A stretch of 14,283 nt of DNA from Actinomycetota bacterium. Its GTDB lineage: Bacteria > Actinomycetota > Thermoleophilia > Solirubrobacterales > Thermoleophilaceae. How positions within the stretch are numbered: the stretch's first letter is position 1; the number at the start of each line of letters is the position of its first letter. This document shows, piece by piece, positions 1 to 6,845 of this stretch. Location of the stretch: positions 1-14,283 of the forward strand of contig VAXR01000019.1 in NCBI GenBank assembly GCA_005885165.1, read 5' to 3'. The notes below the pieces were generated by a model that worked only from the letters and a program-made list of their open reading frames with translations, did no database searches and was not told the DNA's origin. The position numbers were made by a program, and so were the translations under genes.

Positions 1-1
1 C

Positions 2-1261
2 GACTCGCCGTGGCTCTTCATCCCGCTATGCGTGCTGTTCGTCCTGCCATTCGTCGATCGGCGGCGGCCCTTCCGGCTGCTCCACCTCGACCTGCTGGTC
101 CTGCTGTCGTTCGGGATCTCCTACTTCCTCTTCACGGACGGGCACTTCTACTCGGCGGTCCCGCTCGCCTACCCGCCGCTCCTCTACCTGCTCGGGCGGC
201 TGCTCATCGCGGGCATCCGCGGCCGGCGTCCGGCGGGCAAGCTCGTGCCGTACATGTCGACGCGCGTCCTGGCGGCCGGCGCGTTCCTGCTCACCGGCGG
301 CCGGGTCGTGCTGGCGCTCGTAAGCGGCCGCCCGGTCGACGTGGGCTACGCCTCCGTGGTCGGGGCCCACCGTATGTGGCACCACTGGATCCTCTACGTG
401 AACCACGCGTCGCACGGCGACACCTACGGCCCGGTCACCTACTTCGCCTACATGCCGTTCGAGAAGCTCTTCCCGTGGCACGGACATTGGGACTACCTGC
501 CCGCAGCCCACGCCGCCGCGATCACCTTCGACCTCCTGACGCTGCTCGGGCTGTTCCTGCTCGCCAGGAAGCTCCTGCCCGGGCGCTCCGGGAACCGCCT
601 GGGCTTCGCGCTGATGTGGGCGTGGGCGGCGTTCCCGTTCACCCTACTCGGCCTGATGCGTGGCACGAACGACGGCCTCGTGGCGATGCTGCTCGTGTAC
701 GCGCTGCTCGCGTTCGCCTCACCGGCCGGCCGCGGCGCGGTGCTCGGGCTAGCCAGCGCCGCGAAGTTCTTCCCCGCCGCGATGCTGCCGCTGTTCGCCG
801 TCGGTCGGGGCGAGCGCAACTGGCGGCGCCCGGCCACCTGCGTCGGCGTGTTCGCGCTCGTGGTCGCGCTCGCCATCTGGGAGTACCTGCCGCCACAGGG
901 CCTCGGCAAGTTCTACGACGCGACGATCGGCTACCAGCTCTCCCGCGCGGACTTCTGGTCGCTGTGGGGGCTCCACCCGGCCCTGGGCTGGCTCCAGGTG
1001 GTCGCGAAGGCACTGGCGGTCGTGGTCGCGCTCGCGGTCGCGTTCGTGCCGCGGCGGCGCTCGATGGTCCAGGTCGCCGCGCTGGCCGCGGCTGTCGCCA
1101 TCGCTGTGCAGCTCCCCGCGACGCACTGGTTCTACTTCTACATCCCGTGGTTCGCCCCGCTGGCGTTCGTGGCGCTGTTCGGCGCGTTCCGGGGTGCGCC
1201 GGAGCAGGACGAGCCCGAGTGGGCGCCGGCCGCCGTCGCGGCCGAGACGGTCGCTCGCTGA
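2..1261 (+). CDS. Integral membrane glycosyltransferase, GT-C/GT87 (DUF2029)-like, 5' end missing
   Basis: The frame is open from the first full codon at base 2 and ends at TGA 1259-1261, giving 419 visible residues. The gene very likely begins before the window; the GTG at 32 lies inside a hydrophobic stretch and is a poor start. The protein is a chain of about nine or ten hydrophobic segments joined by short Arg-rich loops. Landmarks are YGPVTYFAYMPF (425-460), GTNDG (662-676) and HWFYFYIPWFAP (1124-1159), the aromatic loop pattern seen in polyprenol-phosphate-sugar-dependent GT-C enzymes of the DUF2029/GT87 type. Such enzymes add sugars, often mannose, to lipid or cell-wall glycans on the outer membrane face. 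The first luminal loop with the expected catalytic Asp would be upstream, so activity cannot be judged here. Substrate is unknown. The membrane-protein assignment is firm; the family is a recognition by pattern, and another polytopic GT-C clan member is possible. Confidence 0.62.
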   Translation, partial: DSPWLFIPLCVLFVLPFVDRRRPFRLLHLDLLVLLSFGISYFLFTDGHFYSAVPLAYPPLLYLLGRLLIAGIRGRRPAGKLVPYMSTRVLAAGAFLLTGGRVVLALVSGRPVDVGYASVVGAHRMWHHWILYVNHASHGDTYGPVTYFAYMPFEKLFPWHGHWDYLPAAHAAAITFDLLTLLGLFLLARKLLPGRSGNRLGFALMWAWAAFPFTLLGLMRGTNDGLVAMLLVYALLAFASPAGRGAVLGLASAAKFFPAAMLPLFAVGRGERNWRRPATCVGVFALVVALAIWEYLPPQGLGKFYDATIGYQLSRADFWSLWGLHPALGWLQVVAKALAVVVALAVAFVPRRRSMVQVAALAAAVAIAVQLPATHWFYFYIPWFAPLAFVALFGAFRGAPEQDEPEWAPAAVAAETVAR

Positions 1262-1331
1262 CGAGCCTGCGATAGCCAGCCTCGGGGCCTGGCGCGGCCG
1301 TCACTGTTCCGCCCCGCACTTTTCACGTTCG

Positions 1332-1372
1332 TTGCACAGATGTGAGCCGCCGCGGCTTACGGTCGAACCACG
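1332..1372 (+). promoter_or_regulatory. Putative promoter for a leaderless mRNA of the 1373 gene, with adjacent small palindrome
   Basis: A -10-like hexamer TACGGT (1358-1363) ends 9 nt before the GTG at 1373, so transcription would start at or next to the start codon. No Shine-Dalgarno is present. A 6+1+6 palindrome, AGCCGC-c-GCGGCT (1345-1357), abuts the -10 and could be an operator. TTGCAC at 1332 resembles a -35 but is 20 nt from the -10, longer than ideal. The same octamer TTACGGTC recurs before the next gene at 2344. Prediction from sequence pattern only. Confidence 0.45.
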
Positions 1373-2314
1373 GTGGACACAGAGCGTGGGCAGGCGAGCG
1401 TCGAGTGGGTCGCGCTCGTCCTATGCGTGGCGCTCGCGCTCGGCGGCGTCGTGGCCTTCGTGCCGCTTGTCGACGGGCGCTCGCTCGGCGCCGCGCTGGC
1501 GCACGCGATCGTCTGCGCCGTGCGCGGCGACTGCGAACGGGCCGAGGGCGACAAAGCGCTCCTGGCGGCGTACGGCACACACGACGCCGCGCTCGTGCGC
1601 CGCTACGCGCCGAACATCGCGTACGAGCCCGGCACCTACACGCTGCCCGTCGATTGGCGGCGCTGCCGGTCGCACGTCTGCGCCGATGCGCCGGACAGCT
1701 CGAACCTCGACGCCCACTTCTCGACGCGCAACGGCACGCCCGCCACGGTCTTCACGCACGTGGTCCACCGCGACGGCGAGACCTTCATCCAGTACTGGTT
1801 CTACTACCCCGACTCGACAACGACGTGGGGCGGCGCGGCTGCGATCTGGTCCGCGCTCGACCTGCTCGATCACCCGAGCTATCCGGGCTACCACGCCGAC
1901 GATTGGGAGGGCTATCAGGTGCGGATCGACGCGTCCGGACGCGCGCTCTCGCGCGCGACGTCGCACTACGGGTATCAGTGGTGCAAGGAGCCGCGGTGTG
2001 AGAACCGGTGGGGGCCGTGGACCGGCTGGACGCGCGTCTCGCGCGGCAGCCACGCCGGCCACATCCCGACCGTCGAGGAGCGCAGGCTGAGCGGCATCCT
2101 CCACGGCGCGCACCGCGTCTCGCCGCGGGTGCGCGACCGTCCCGCCGTGCAGGGGGTCGACGTCCACGAGCGGACCACCACCGCCGACTCGTTGCGGCTC
2201 GTCCCGCTCGAGTCGATCGACCCGCGCTCGTACCACTCCCTCCAGCGGGACGGGCCGACGCCCCCGTGGGCGAAGGACGTGTACCGCGACCCGATCAGCA
2301 ACTCGACCGGATAG
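1373..2314 (+). CDS. Surface or secreted protein: prepilin-type leader fused to a Vps62-like domain
   Basis: This is a 313-residue protein starting at GTG 1373. The N-terminus MDTERG|QASVEWVALV followed by a hydrophobic stretch to about residue 30 is a class III (type IV prepilin/TadE-like) leader: Gly6 at -1, Gln7 at +1 and Glu11 at the diagnostic +5. A prepilin peptidase would cut it and the hydrophobic helix would remain membrane- or pilus-associated. The rest (about 85-300) resembles the Vps62/DUF946 family: YWFYYP (141-146), HADDWEGYQV (174-183), SHYGYQW (197-203) and RGSHAGH (224-230) follow the DWE...S.HG...GSHA order of that family. Cys48/54, 98/103 and 204/209 come in close pairs and could form disulfides outside the cell. 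No biochemical function is known to me for bacterial Vps62-like proteins. It lies between two membrane-protein genes and no pilus assembly gene is visible. The leader is clear; the domain assignment is moderately sure. Confidence 0.65.
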   Translation: MDTERGQASVEWVALVLCVALALGGVVAFVPLVDGRSLGAALAHAIVCAVRGDCERAEGDKALLAAYGTHDAALVRRYAPNIAYEPGTYTLPVDWRRCRSHVCADAPDSSNLDAHFSTRNGTPATVFTHVVHRDGETFIQYWFYYPDSTTTWGGAAAIWSALDLLDHPSYPGYHADDWEGYQVRIDASGRALSRATSHYGYQWCKEPRCENRWGPWTGWTRVSRGSHAGHIPTVEERRLSGILHGAHRVSPRVRDRPAVQGVDVHERTTTADSLRLVPLESIDPRSYHSLQRDGPTPPWAKDVYRDPISNSTG

Positions 2315-2323
2315 AGCAGGCTC

Positions 2324-2343
2324 CGGACCGTTACGGTCCGCGC
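2324..2343 (+). promoter_or_regulatory. Putative leaderless promoter inside a perfect 8-bp inverted repeat
   Basis: CGGACCGT (2324-2331) and ACGGTCCG (2333-2340) form a perfect inverted repeat around one T. The -10-like hexamer TACGGT (2332-2337) sits in its right half and ends 6 nt before GTG 2344. The overlap of dyad and -10 suggests an operator controlling the 2344 gene. The alternative is an RNA hairpin after the preceding stop (2314), but no T-tract follows, so termination is less likely. Confidence 0.45.
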
Positions 2344-3246
2344 GTGAGCGAACCGTCAGGTGTAGGCGCGAAGCACGGCGGCCCTCCCGGAACAGTCAAG
2401 CCGCGCCGCTTTCGCCCGCGGCTCCACTGGGAGCTGCTCGTGTGCGGCACCAGCGGCCACGAGCTCGTGGGCGCCGATGCAGCTCACGTGGGCCCCGAGG
2501 ACAGGGTCGTGGTGTTCGCGCAGGGCGGCGTCCGCTGGCACCGCTGCCTGCGCTGCGACAGCTGGCTGCCGCTGCCGCCTCCCGCCGCGCCGGTGCGCGA
2601 CCGCCCACCGGCCCGCGACGAGATCGCGCTCCCGCTGCGCGGCAAGCCGCTCCGCGACAAGGTGGTGCTCCGAGTGATCGCGATCGACCGCGCGTTTCAC
2701 TTCCTGATCCTCGGGCTCCTGGCGGTGGCGATCTTCCTGTTCGCCTCGCATCAACACGAGCTGAAGCGCACGTTCTTCCGCGTGGTGGCCGACATCCAGG
2801 GCGGTGTTGGCGGCGGACCGGTTCAGACGAGCAAGACCGGGATCCTTCACGATCTCGACAAGCTGTTCACGCTGAAGTCGAGCACCCTCAAGCTCGTTGG
2901 CGCCGGCGTGGCTACCTACGCCGTGCTCGAGGGCATCGAGGCCATCGGCCTGTGGTTCCAGAAGCGCTGGGCGGAGTACCTCACCTTCGTCGCCACGACC
3001 GTCTTCCTTCCGCTCGAGCTGTACGAGCTCGCGCACAAGTTCACGCCGTTCAAGGTGATCGCGCTGATCGTGAACCTCGCGATCGTGATCTACCTGCTGC
3101 TTGCGAAGCGGCTGTTCGGGCTTCGCGGCGGCGCCGCCGCCGAGGAGGCCCTGCGCGAGCGCGACATCGGGTGGGAGGCGCTGGAGCGGACCGGACCGGC
3201 GGCCCTCGCCGCCCGGCCGCCTAGCGCGCCTGCCCCGTCGGCCTGA
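2344..3246 (+). CDS. DUF2127 family membrane protein with N-terminal Cys motif
   Basis: This 300-residue protein begins at GTG 2344. The frame stays open upstream into the previous gene, but GTG 2344 follows a promoter-like element directly and gives a normal product. Residues 1-75 are soluble and basic, with Cys34 and a C68-x2-C71 pair (RCLRCD) that could bind a metal together with nearby His28, His39 or His66. Residues about 106-256 are the DUF2127 membrane region with four hydrophobic helices (about 117-134, 182-206, 209-229, 236-256) and the typical stretch EGIEAIGLW...RWAEYL (196-213). The tail is Ala/Pro-rich. DUF2127 has no established function that I know of. The 3' end overlaps the convergent SDR gene by 26 bp. 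The preceding gene ends 29 bp upstream on the same strand, but each has its own promoter-like element. Family assignment is good; role unknown. Confidence 0.72.
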   Translation: MSEPSGVGAKHGGPPGTVKPRRFRPRLHWELLVCGTSGHELVGADAAHVGPEDRVVVFAQGGVRWHRCLRCDSWLPLPPPAAPVRDRPPARDEIALPLRGKPLRDKVVLRVIAIDRAFHFLILGLLAVAIFLFASHQHELKRTFFRVVADIQGGVGGGPVQTSKTGILHDLDKLFTLKSSTLKLVGAGVATYAVLEGIEAIGLWFQKRWAEYLTFVATTVFLPLELYELAHKFTPFKVIALIVNLAIVIYLLLAKRLFGLRGGAAAEEALRERDIGWEALERTGPAALAARPPSAPAPSA

Positions 3247-3973
3247 TCAGCACCTCGTTGATCGAGACCCTCTGCGGCTGCGACACGACGTAGACGATCG
3301 CCCGCGCGATGTCCTCGGCGGTAAGGACCTCCCCGATCTGGTCCCGCATGTTCTCGATCGCCTCCTTCACGACGGGGTTCTCGTTGTGGCCCTGGAGCTC
3401 GGTGTCGACGAACCCCGGCTCGACGCAGGTCACGCGGATGCCGGCCGATCCGACCTCCTTCCGGAGCGCCTCCGAGAACCCCACGACGCCCCATTTCGTG
3501 AGGTTGTAGACGGCCGATCCCGGGTTCGCCACGCGCCCCGCGACCGAGGACACGTTCACGATGTCGCTTCCATCGGCGTGGCGGAGCAGTGGCAGCGCGG
3601 CCTGCGTGGAGTAGAGGAGGCCGAGCAGGTTCACGTTCACCATCTGGCGCCACTGATCGGTGTCCGCGCCCTCGATCGGGCCGAGCAGCATCACGCCCGC
3701 GTTGTTGATCAGGCCGTCGAGGCCGCCCATCGCCTCGTGGGAGGCGTGGATGAAGTGGTGCGCGCTCGGCTCGTCGGTCACGTCGACGGCCAGGGCGACC
3801 GCGCTTCCGCCGTCGCCCTCGATCCTGCCCTTCAGCTCCTCCAGGCGATCCGCGCGCCGCGCGCCTAGCGCGACCGCCGCGCCCTCGCGCGCCATCGCGA
3901 GCGCCGTGGCCTCCCCGATCCCGGACGACGCGCCGGTGATCGCGATCCGCCGCCTGTCGAGCGACCCCGCCAA
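3221..3973 (-). CDS. Short-chain dehydrogenase/reductase (classical SDR)
   Basis: This is a 250-residue classical SDR, a cytosolic NAD(P)-dependent oxidoreductase of unknown substrate. I place the start at TTG 3973, 4 nt after the aminopeptidase stop; it gives the expected 250-residue length and puts the nucleotide motif TGASSGIG at 13-20. Longer versions run back through the aminopeptidase gene and encode no SDR sequence. Other motifs are NNAG (90-93), NLLG (115-118), VSSVAG (141-146), the catalytic YNLTK (Tyr156, Lys160) and PGFVDTEL (186-193). Arg39-Arg40 after the second beta strand favours NADP(H). Overall it resembles the YdfG/clavulanic-acid-dehydrogenase-like branch. GGGG upstream of the TTG lies inside the aminopeptidase coding end, suggesting translational coupling. 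Fold and catalysis are sure; the substrate and the exact start are not. Confidence 0.88.
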   Translation of the reverse strand: MAGSLDRRRIAITGASSGIGEATALAMAREGAAVALGARRADRLEELKGRIEGDGGSAVALAVDVTDEPSAHHFIHASHEAMGGLDGLINNAGVMLLGPIEGADTDQWRQMVNVNLLGLLYSTQAALPLLRHADGSDIVNVSSVAGRVANPGSAVYNLTKWGVVGFSEALRKEVGSAGIRVTCVEPGFVDTELQGHNENPVVKEAIENMRDQIGEVLTAEDIARAIVYVVSQPQRVSINEVLIRPTGQAR

Positions 3974-3977
3974 AGCG

Positions 3978-5435
3978 CTACACGTCCCCGCCGGCCACGC
4001 GCTCGGCCAGCTCCACCAGCGTCCGAACCCCGAACCCGGACGCGCCCTTGCCGACGTACGCTCGTCCAAGGCCCCATGCCGTGCCCGCGATGTCCATGTG
4101 CACCCAGGGCCGGTCGTCCACGAACTGGCGCAGGAACTCCGCGGCGTAGCTCGACATGGCCTTGCGCTGCTCTGAGGCATTCGTGAGGTCGGCGTACTCG
4201 CCCTTGGTCAGCTCGAAGATCTCGGGGTGGAGCGGCAGGCGCCAGCCGATCTCGCCGGTCGCGTCGCCGGCGGCGTGCACGGCCTCGTACCAGCCGTCGT
4301 CGTTCGAGAAGAGTCCGACGTAGGTCGAGCCGAGCGAGGTCAGGATCGCCCCGGTGAGCGTCGCCAGGTCGACGATCCGCTCGGCGCCCTCGCGCACCGC
4401 GTAGGACAGCGCGTCTGCCAGGATCAGGCGGCCCTCGGCGTCGGTGTTGTTGACCTCGATCGTCTTCCCGTTCAGGGCGGTGACGATGTCCCCGGGCTTG
4501 ACGGACCGCCCGCTCGGCATGTTCTCCGTCGCCGGTACCACGGCCAGGATCCGCACCGGAAGCTCGAGCGTGGCGATCGCGTCCATCGCCTCGATCACGG
4601 CGGCCCCGCCGGACATGTCGAACTTCATCTCGTGCATCTTGCTCGAGGGCTTGATCGAGATTCCGCCCGTGTCGAAGGTCACGGCCTTCCCGACGTAGCC
4701 GAGCATCGGGCCAGTGTCCCCGCCCTCGTAGCGCAGCACGATCAACTTCGGCTCCTCGTACGTGCCGCGCGCCACCGCGGTGAAGGCACCCATGCCGGCT
4801 TTGGCGATCGCATCCCGGTCCCAGGCCTCGAATGAGAGCCGCTCGTGCTCGCCGGCCAACTCCTTCGCACGGTCGGCCAGGAACGTCGGGGTGGCGACGT
4901 TGGAGGGGTTGTTCTGGAGATCGCGCGCCAAGTTCTGCGCATCAGCGCGGACCCGCGCGCGCTCGACCTCGTCCTCCACGTCGCCCTCGGCCACCACCTC
5001 GAGCGACTCGACCTCGCTCGGCTTCTCGTCGTCGTCCGGGGACGATTTGAAGCGGTCGAAGCGGTAGAGGGCGAGCAGCGTCCCCTCCACGAGCGCGCCG
5101 GCCACGCCGCCGCCGCCGGGCGACGCCCAGGAGAGCGACTGCGATCCCAGCTCGCGTGCCCGGCCCGCCGCTACCGCGGCCGCCACGCGCGCCTTCTCCC
5201 GGTCGAGCTCGTCGCGCTTTCCAAGGCCGACGAGGATCACCCTGCGCCGTCCGCCGTCGGTGCGCTCGTGGGCCACCGCGACCTTGCGCGGACCGGGCTT
5301 CGCCTCGCCGGAGTCGACCAGCTCCTGGAGCTCGGAATCGTCGAGCGGCTCGCCCTCCAAGACCGCGATCACCCGCGTGTCGGCATCCGTCTCGGCCGGG
5401 TTACCGGCACGCGCCTTTACGGCCACCCCTGGCAT
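3978..5435 (-). CDS. pepA: Leucyl aminopeptidase, M17 family
   Basis: This 485-residue cytosolic aminopeptidase removes N-terminal residues such as leucine from peptides and works as a hexamer with two metal ions per subunit (family knowledge). The N-terminal non-catalytic macro-like domain spans about 1-160 and the catalytic domain about 165-485. Metal and catalytic residues are all present: Lys250 and Asp255 in GKAVTFDTGG, Lys262 in ISIKP, Asp273 in FDMSGG, and Asp332, Glu334 and Arg336 in the M17 signature NTDAEGRL (330-337). An acidic linker at about 134-160 is the least conserved part. Start ATG 5435 has no Shine-Dalgarno but lies 9 nt after a TAGACT hexamer, consistent with a leaderless mRNA. 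It is the first gene of a two-gene operon with the SDR. Some M17 proteins also bind DNA; nothing here tests that. Confidence 0.95.
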   Translation of the reverse strand: MPGVAVKARAGNPAETDADTRVIAVLEGEPLDDSELQELVDSGEAKPGPRKVAVAHERTDGGRRRVILVGLGKRDELDREKARVAAAVAAGRARELGSQSLSWASPGGGGVAGALVEGTLLALYRFDRFKSSPDDDEKPSEVESLEVVAEGDVEDEVERARVRADAQNLARDLQNNPSNVATPTFLADRAKELAGEHERLSFEAWDRDAIAKAGMGAFTAVARGTYEEPKLIVLRYEGGDTGPMLGYVGKAVTFDTGGISIKPSSKMHEMKFDMSGGAAVIEAMDAIATLELPVRILAVVPATENMPSGRSVKPGDIVTALNGKTIEVNNTDAEGRLILADALSYAVREGAERIVDLATLTGAILTSLGSTYVGLFSNDDGWYEAVHAAGDATGEIGWRLPLHPEIFELTKGEYADLTNASEQRKAMSSYAAEFLRQFVDDRPWVHMDIAGTAWGLGRAYVGKGASGFGVRTLVELAERVAGGDV

Positions 5436-5450
5436 GAGCGCGGCAGTCTA
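5436..5450 (-). promoter_or_regulatory. Putative leaderless promoter for the aminopeptidase-SDR operon
   Basis: Read on the minus strand, TAGACT (5450-5445) ends 9 nt before the ATG at 5435 and no Shine-Dalgarno intervenes. The same hexamer stands 8 nt before the acyl-CoA mutase start at 8829. I see no convincing -35. Confidence 0.45.
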
Positions 5451-5458
5451 ATGCCGGA

Positions 5459-5498
5459 TCGGGGAGCGGCCCCACCGCTATCGTTCGCCGCTCCCCGA
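5459..5498. repeat. 12-bp perfect inverted repeat between divergent genes, possible operator
   Basis: TCGGGGAGCGGC (5459-5470) is mirrored by GCCGCTCCCCGA (5487-5498) across a 16-nt spacer. It sits in the 85-bp gap between the divergent aminopeptidase and thiolase genes. A possible -10 for thiolase (TATCGT, 5479-5484) lies in the spacer, so a dimer bound to both arms would cover the promoter. Because both genes are read away from it, a terminator makes little sense. The protein that would bind is unknown. Confidence 0.5.
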
Positions 5499-5508
5499 GA
5501 TTCAGGAG
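5479..5508 (+). promoter_or_regulatory. Putative thiolase promoter and ribosome binding site
   Basis: TATCGT (5479-5484) is a plausible -10 and AGGAG (5504-5508) is a Shine-Dalgarno 12 nt before ATG 5521. Unlike most neighbours, this gene would have a true leader of about 30 nt. Confidence 0.35.
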
Positions 5509-5520
5509 ATCACCCGAGAC

Positions 5521-6705
5521 ATGCCAAAGACCGTCATCCTGGGTGCCGCGCGCACCCCCTTCGGGAAGCTCGGCGGAGGGCTCTCGACCCTCGATGCCAT
5601 GGACCTCGGTGGGACGGCGATCTCGGCCGCCCTCGAGCGCGCGGAGGTGGCGCCCGAGCAGGTACAGCACGTCTCGTACGGGCACGTTCTCCAGGCGGGC
5701 CAGGGCCAGATCCCCTCGCGTCAGGCCCAGATCAAGGCGGGGATCCCGAAGGAGGTGACGTCGGAGACCGTCAACAAGGTCTGCGCCTCCGGCCTCCGGA
5801 CGGTCGGGATGGTCGACCAGTCGGTGCGACTCGGGGACCTGGACGTCGCCGTCGCCGGCGGGATGGAGTCGATGTCGCAGGCGCCCTATCTGCTTCAGCA
5901 GGCCCGCTTCGGCTACCGGATGGGCGACGCCAAGGCGATCGACGCGATGATCCACGACGGGCTGACCAACCCCTTCAGCGGCAAGCACATGGCGCAGGAG
6001 GCAAGCGAGGTCGCGGCCGAGCTCGAGCTGACGCGCGCCGACATGGACCGCTTCGCGCTCCGCAGCCACGAGCTGGCGATCAAGGCGACCGACGAGGGCA
6101 GGCTCCCGGAGGAGATCGTCCCGGTCACGATCAACTCGAAGAAGGGCGAGACGACGGTGGAGGTCGACGAGGCGCCGCGGCGCGATACGTCGCTCGAGAG
6201 CCTCGCCAAGCTGCCGCCGATCTTCGTGAAGGACGGCACGCACACCGCCGGCAACTCGCCGGGCGTGAACGATGGCGCGGGGGCTCTCGTCCTCGCCTCC
6301 GACGAGTGGGCCAAGCGCGAGGGCCGCAAGGCGCTCGCCACGATCGTCGCGCACGCGGCCGTCGCCGACGACTTCGCCTACCTCGCCCGCACGCCGGCCA
6401 ACGCCACGAAGGCCGCGCTCGAGAAGGCCGGGCTGTCGATCGACGACGTCGAGCTGTTCGAGATCAACGAGGCGTTCGCCTCGGTCGCGCTCAACTCGAT
6501 GCGGATGCTCGGGGTCGACGAGGCCAAGGTCAACGTGAACGGCGGCGCGATCGCGCTCGGGCACCCGATCGGGGCGAGCGGTGCGCGCATCCTCACCACG
6601 CTCGTCCACGAGCTGCGGCGGCGCGGCGGCGGCCTCGGCGTCGCGGCGATCTGCTCCGGCGGGGGGCAGGGCGACGCGATGATCGTCGAGGTCAACGGCG
6701 CCTGA
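5521..6705 (+). CDS. Acetyl-CoA C-acyltransferase (thiolase)
   Basis: This complete 394-residue thiolase has the usual family length. It cleaves 3-ketoacyl-CoA with CoA to acetyl-CoA and a shortened acyl-CoA, or condenses two acetyl-CoA to acetoacetyl-CoA. The nucleophile is Cys88 in VNKVCASGLRT, with NEAF at 316-319, His348 in GHPIGASG and the acid/base Cys378 in CSGGGQGDA. The N-terminal half carries GGMESMSQAPY (113-123) and the variable loop region follows at about 125-245. The sequence looks more like AtoB/PhaA-type acetoacetyl-CoA thiolases than long-chain FadA types, but substrate range cannot be read from it. It is transcribed alone, away from the aminopeptidase operon, from a region with a large inverted repeat. 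Its place in the same stretch as the acyl-CoA mutase and ETF genes fits a role in acyl-CoA catabolism. Confidence 0.93.
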   Translation: MPKTVILGAARTPFGKLGGGLSTLDAMDLGGTAISAALERAEVAPEQVQHVSYGHVLQAGQGQIPSRQAQIKAGIPKEVTSETVNKVCASGLRTVGMVDQSVRLGDLDVAVAGGMESMSQAPYLLQQARFGYRMGDAKAIDAMIHDGLTNPFSGKHMAQEASEVAAELELTRADMDRFALRSHELAIKATDEGRLPEEIVPVTINSKKGETTVEVDEAPRRDTSLESLAKLPPIFVKDGTHTAGNSPGVNDGAGALVLASDEWAKREGRKALATIVAHAAVADDFAYLARTPANATKAALEKAGLSIDDVELFEINEAFASVALNSMRMLGVDEAKVNVNGGAIALGHPIGASGARILTTLVHELRRRGGGLGVAAICSGGGQGDAMIVEVNGA

Positions 6706-6712
6706 AAGCGGA

Positions 6713-6732
6713 GGCAGCCGTCCGTGGCTGCC
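6713..6732 (+). terminator. Hairpin after the thiolase gene, possible terminator
   Basis: GGCAGCC (6713-6719) pairs with GGCTGCC (6726-6732) around a 6-nt loop, starting 7 nt after the thiolase stop. No T-tract follows, so it is not a standard intrinsic terminator; it may be a 3' end stabiliser or a T-less GC-type terminator. The rest of the gap to 6833 holds nothing I recognise. Confidence 0.35.
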
Positions 6733-6833
6733 AGTCCTTCCGTGGGATGAAGGCCCTCCTGGCCTCTGCACCAGGTGGATCGGCCTGGCTGGCGGATCCT
6801 GCATACCTCATTTCCGGGATGGTCGGCGCCAAA

Positions 6834-6845
6834 TACGCTTGAGCC
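6834..6845 (+). promoter_or_regulatory. Putative leaderless promoter for the HAD-IB gene
   Basis: TACGCT (6834-6839) ends 6 nt before ATG 6846 and no Shine-Dalgarno is present. It matches the TANNNT spacing seen before several other starts in the window. Confidence 0.42.

Noticed and set aside
3974..4180. Longer N-terminus for the SDR protein starting at 4180
   Set aside because: This stretch is the aminopeptidase C-terminus in another frame and the extra residues do not look like SDR sequence.
4845..6842. Long plus-strand open frame (about 665 codons) across the aminopeptidase and thiolase
   Set aside because: It runs antisense to the aminopeptidase and out of frame through the thiolase, with Arg/Gly/Ala-rich translation and no recognisable domain.
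6706..6845. Riboswitch or tRNA in the gap between thiolase and HAD-IB
   Set aside because: Only a 7-bp hairpin and a promoter-like hexamer can be seen; no cloverleaf or known riboswitch core.
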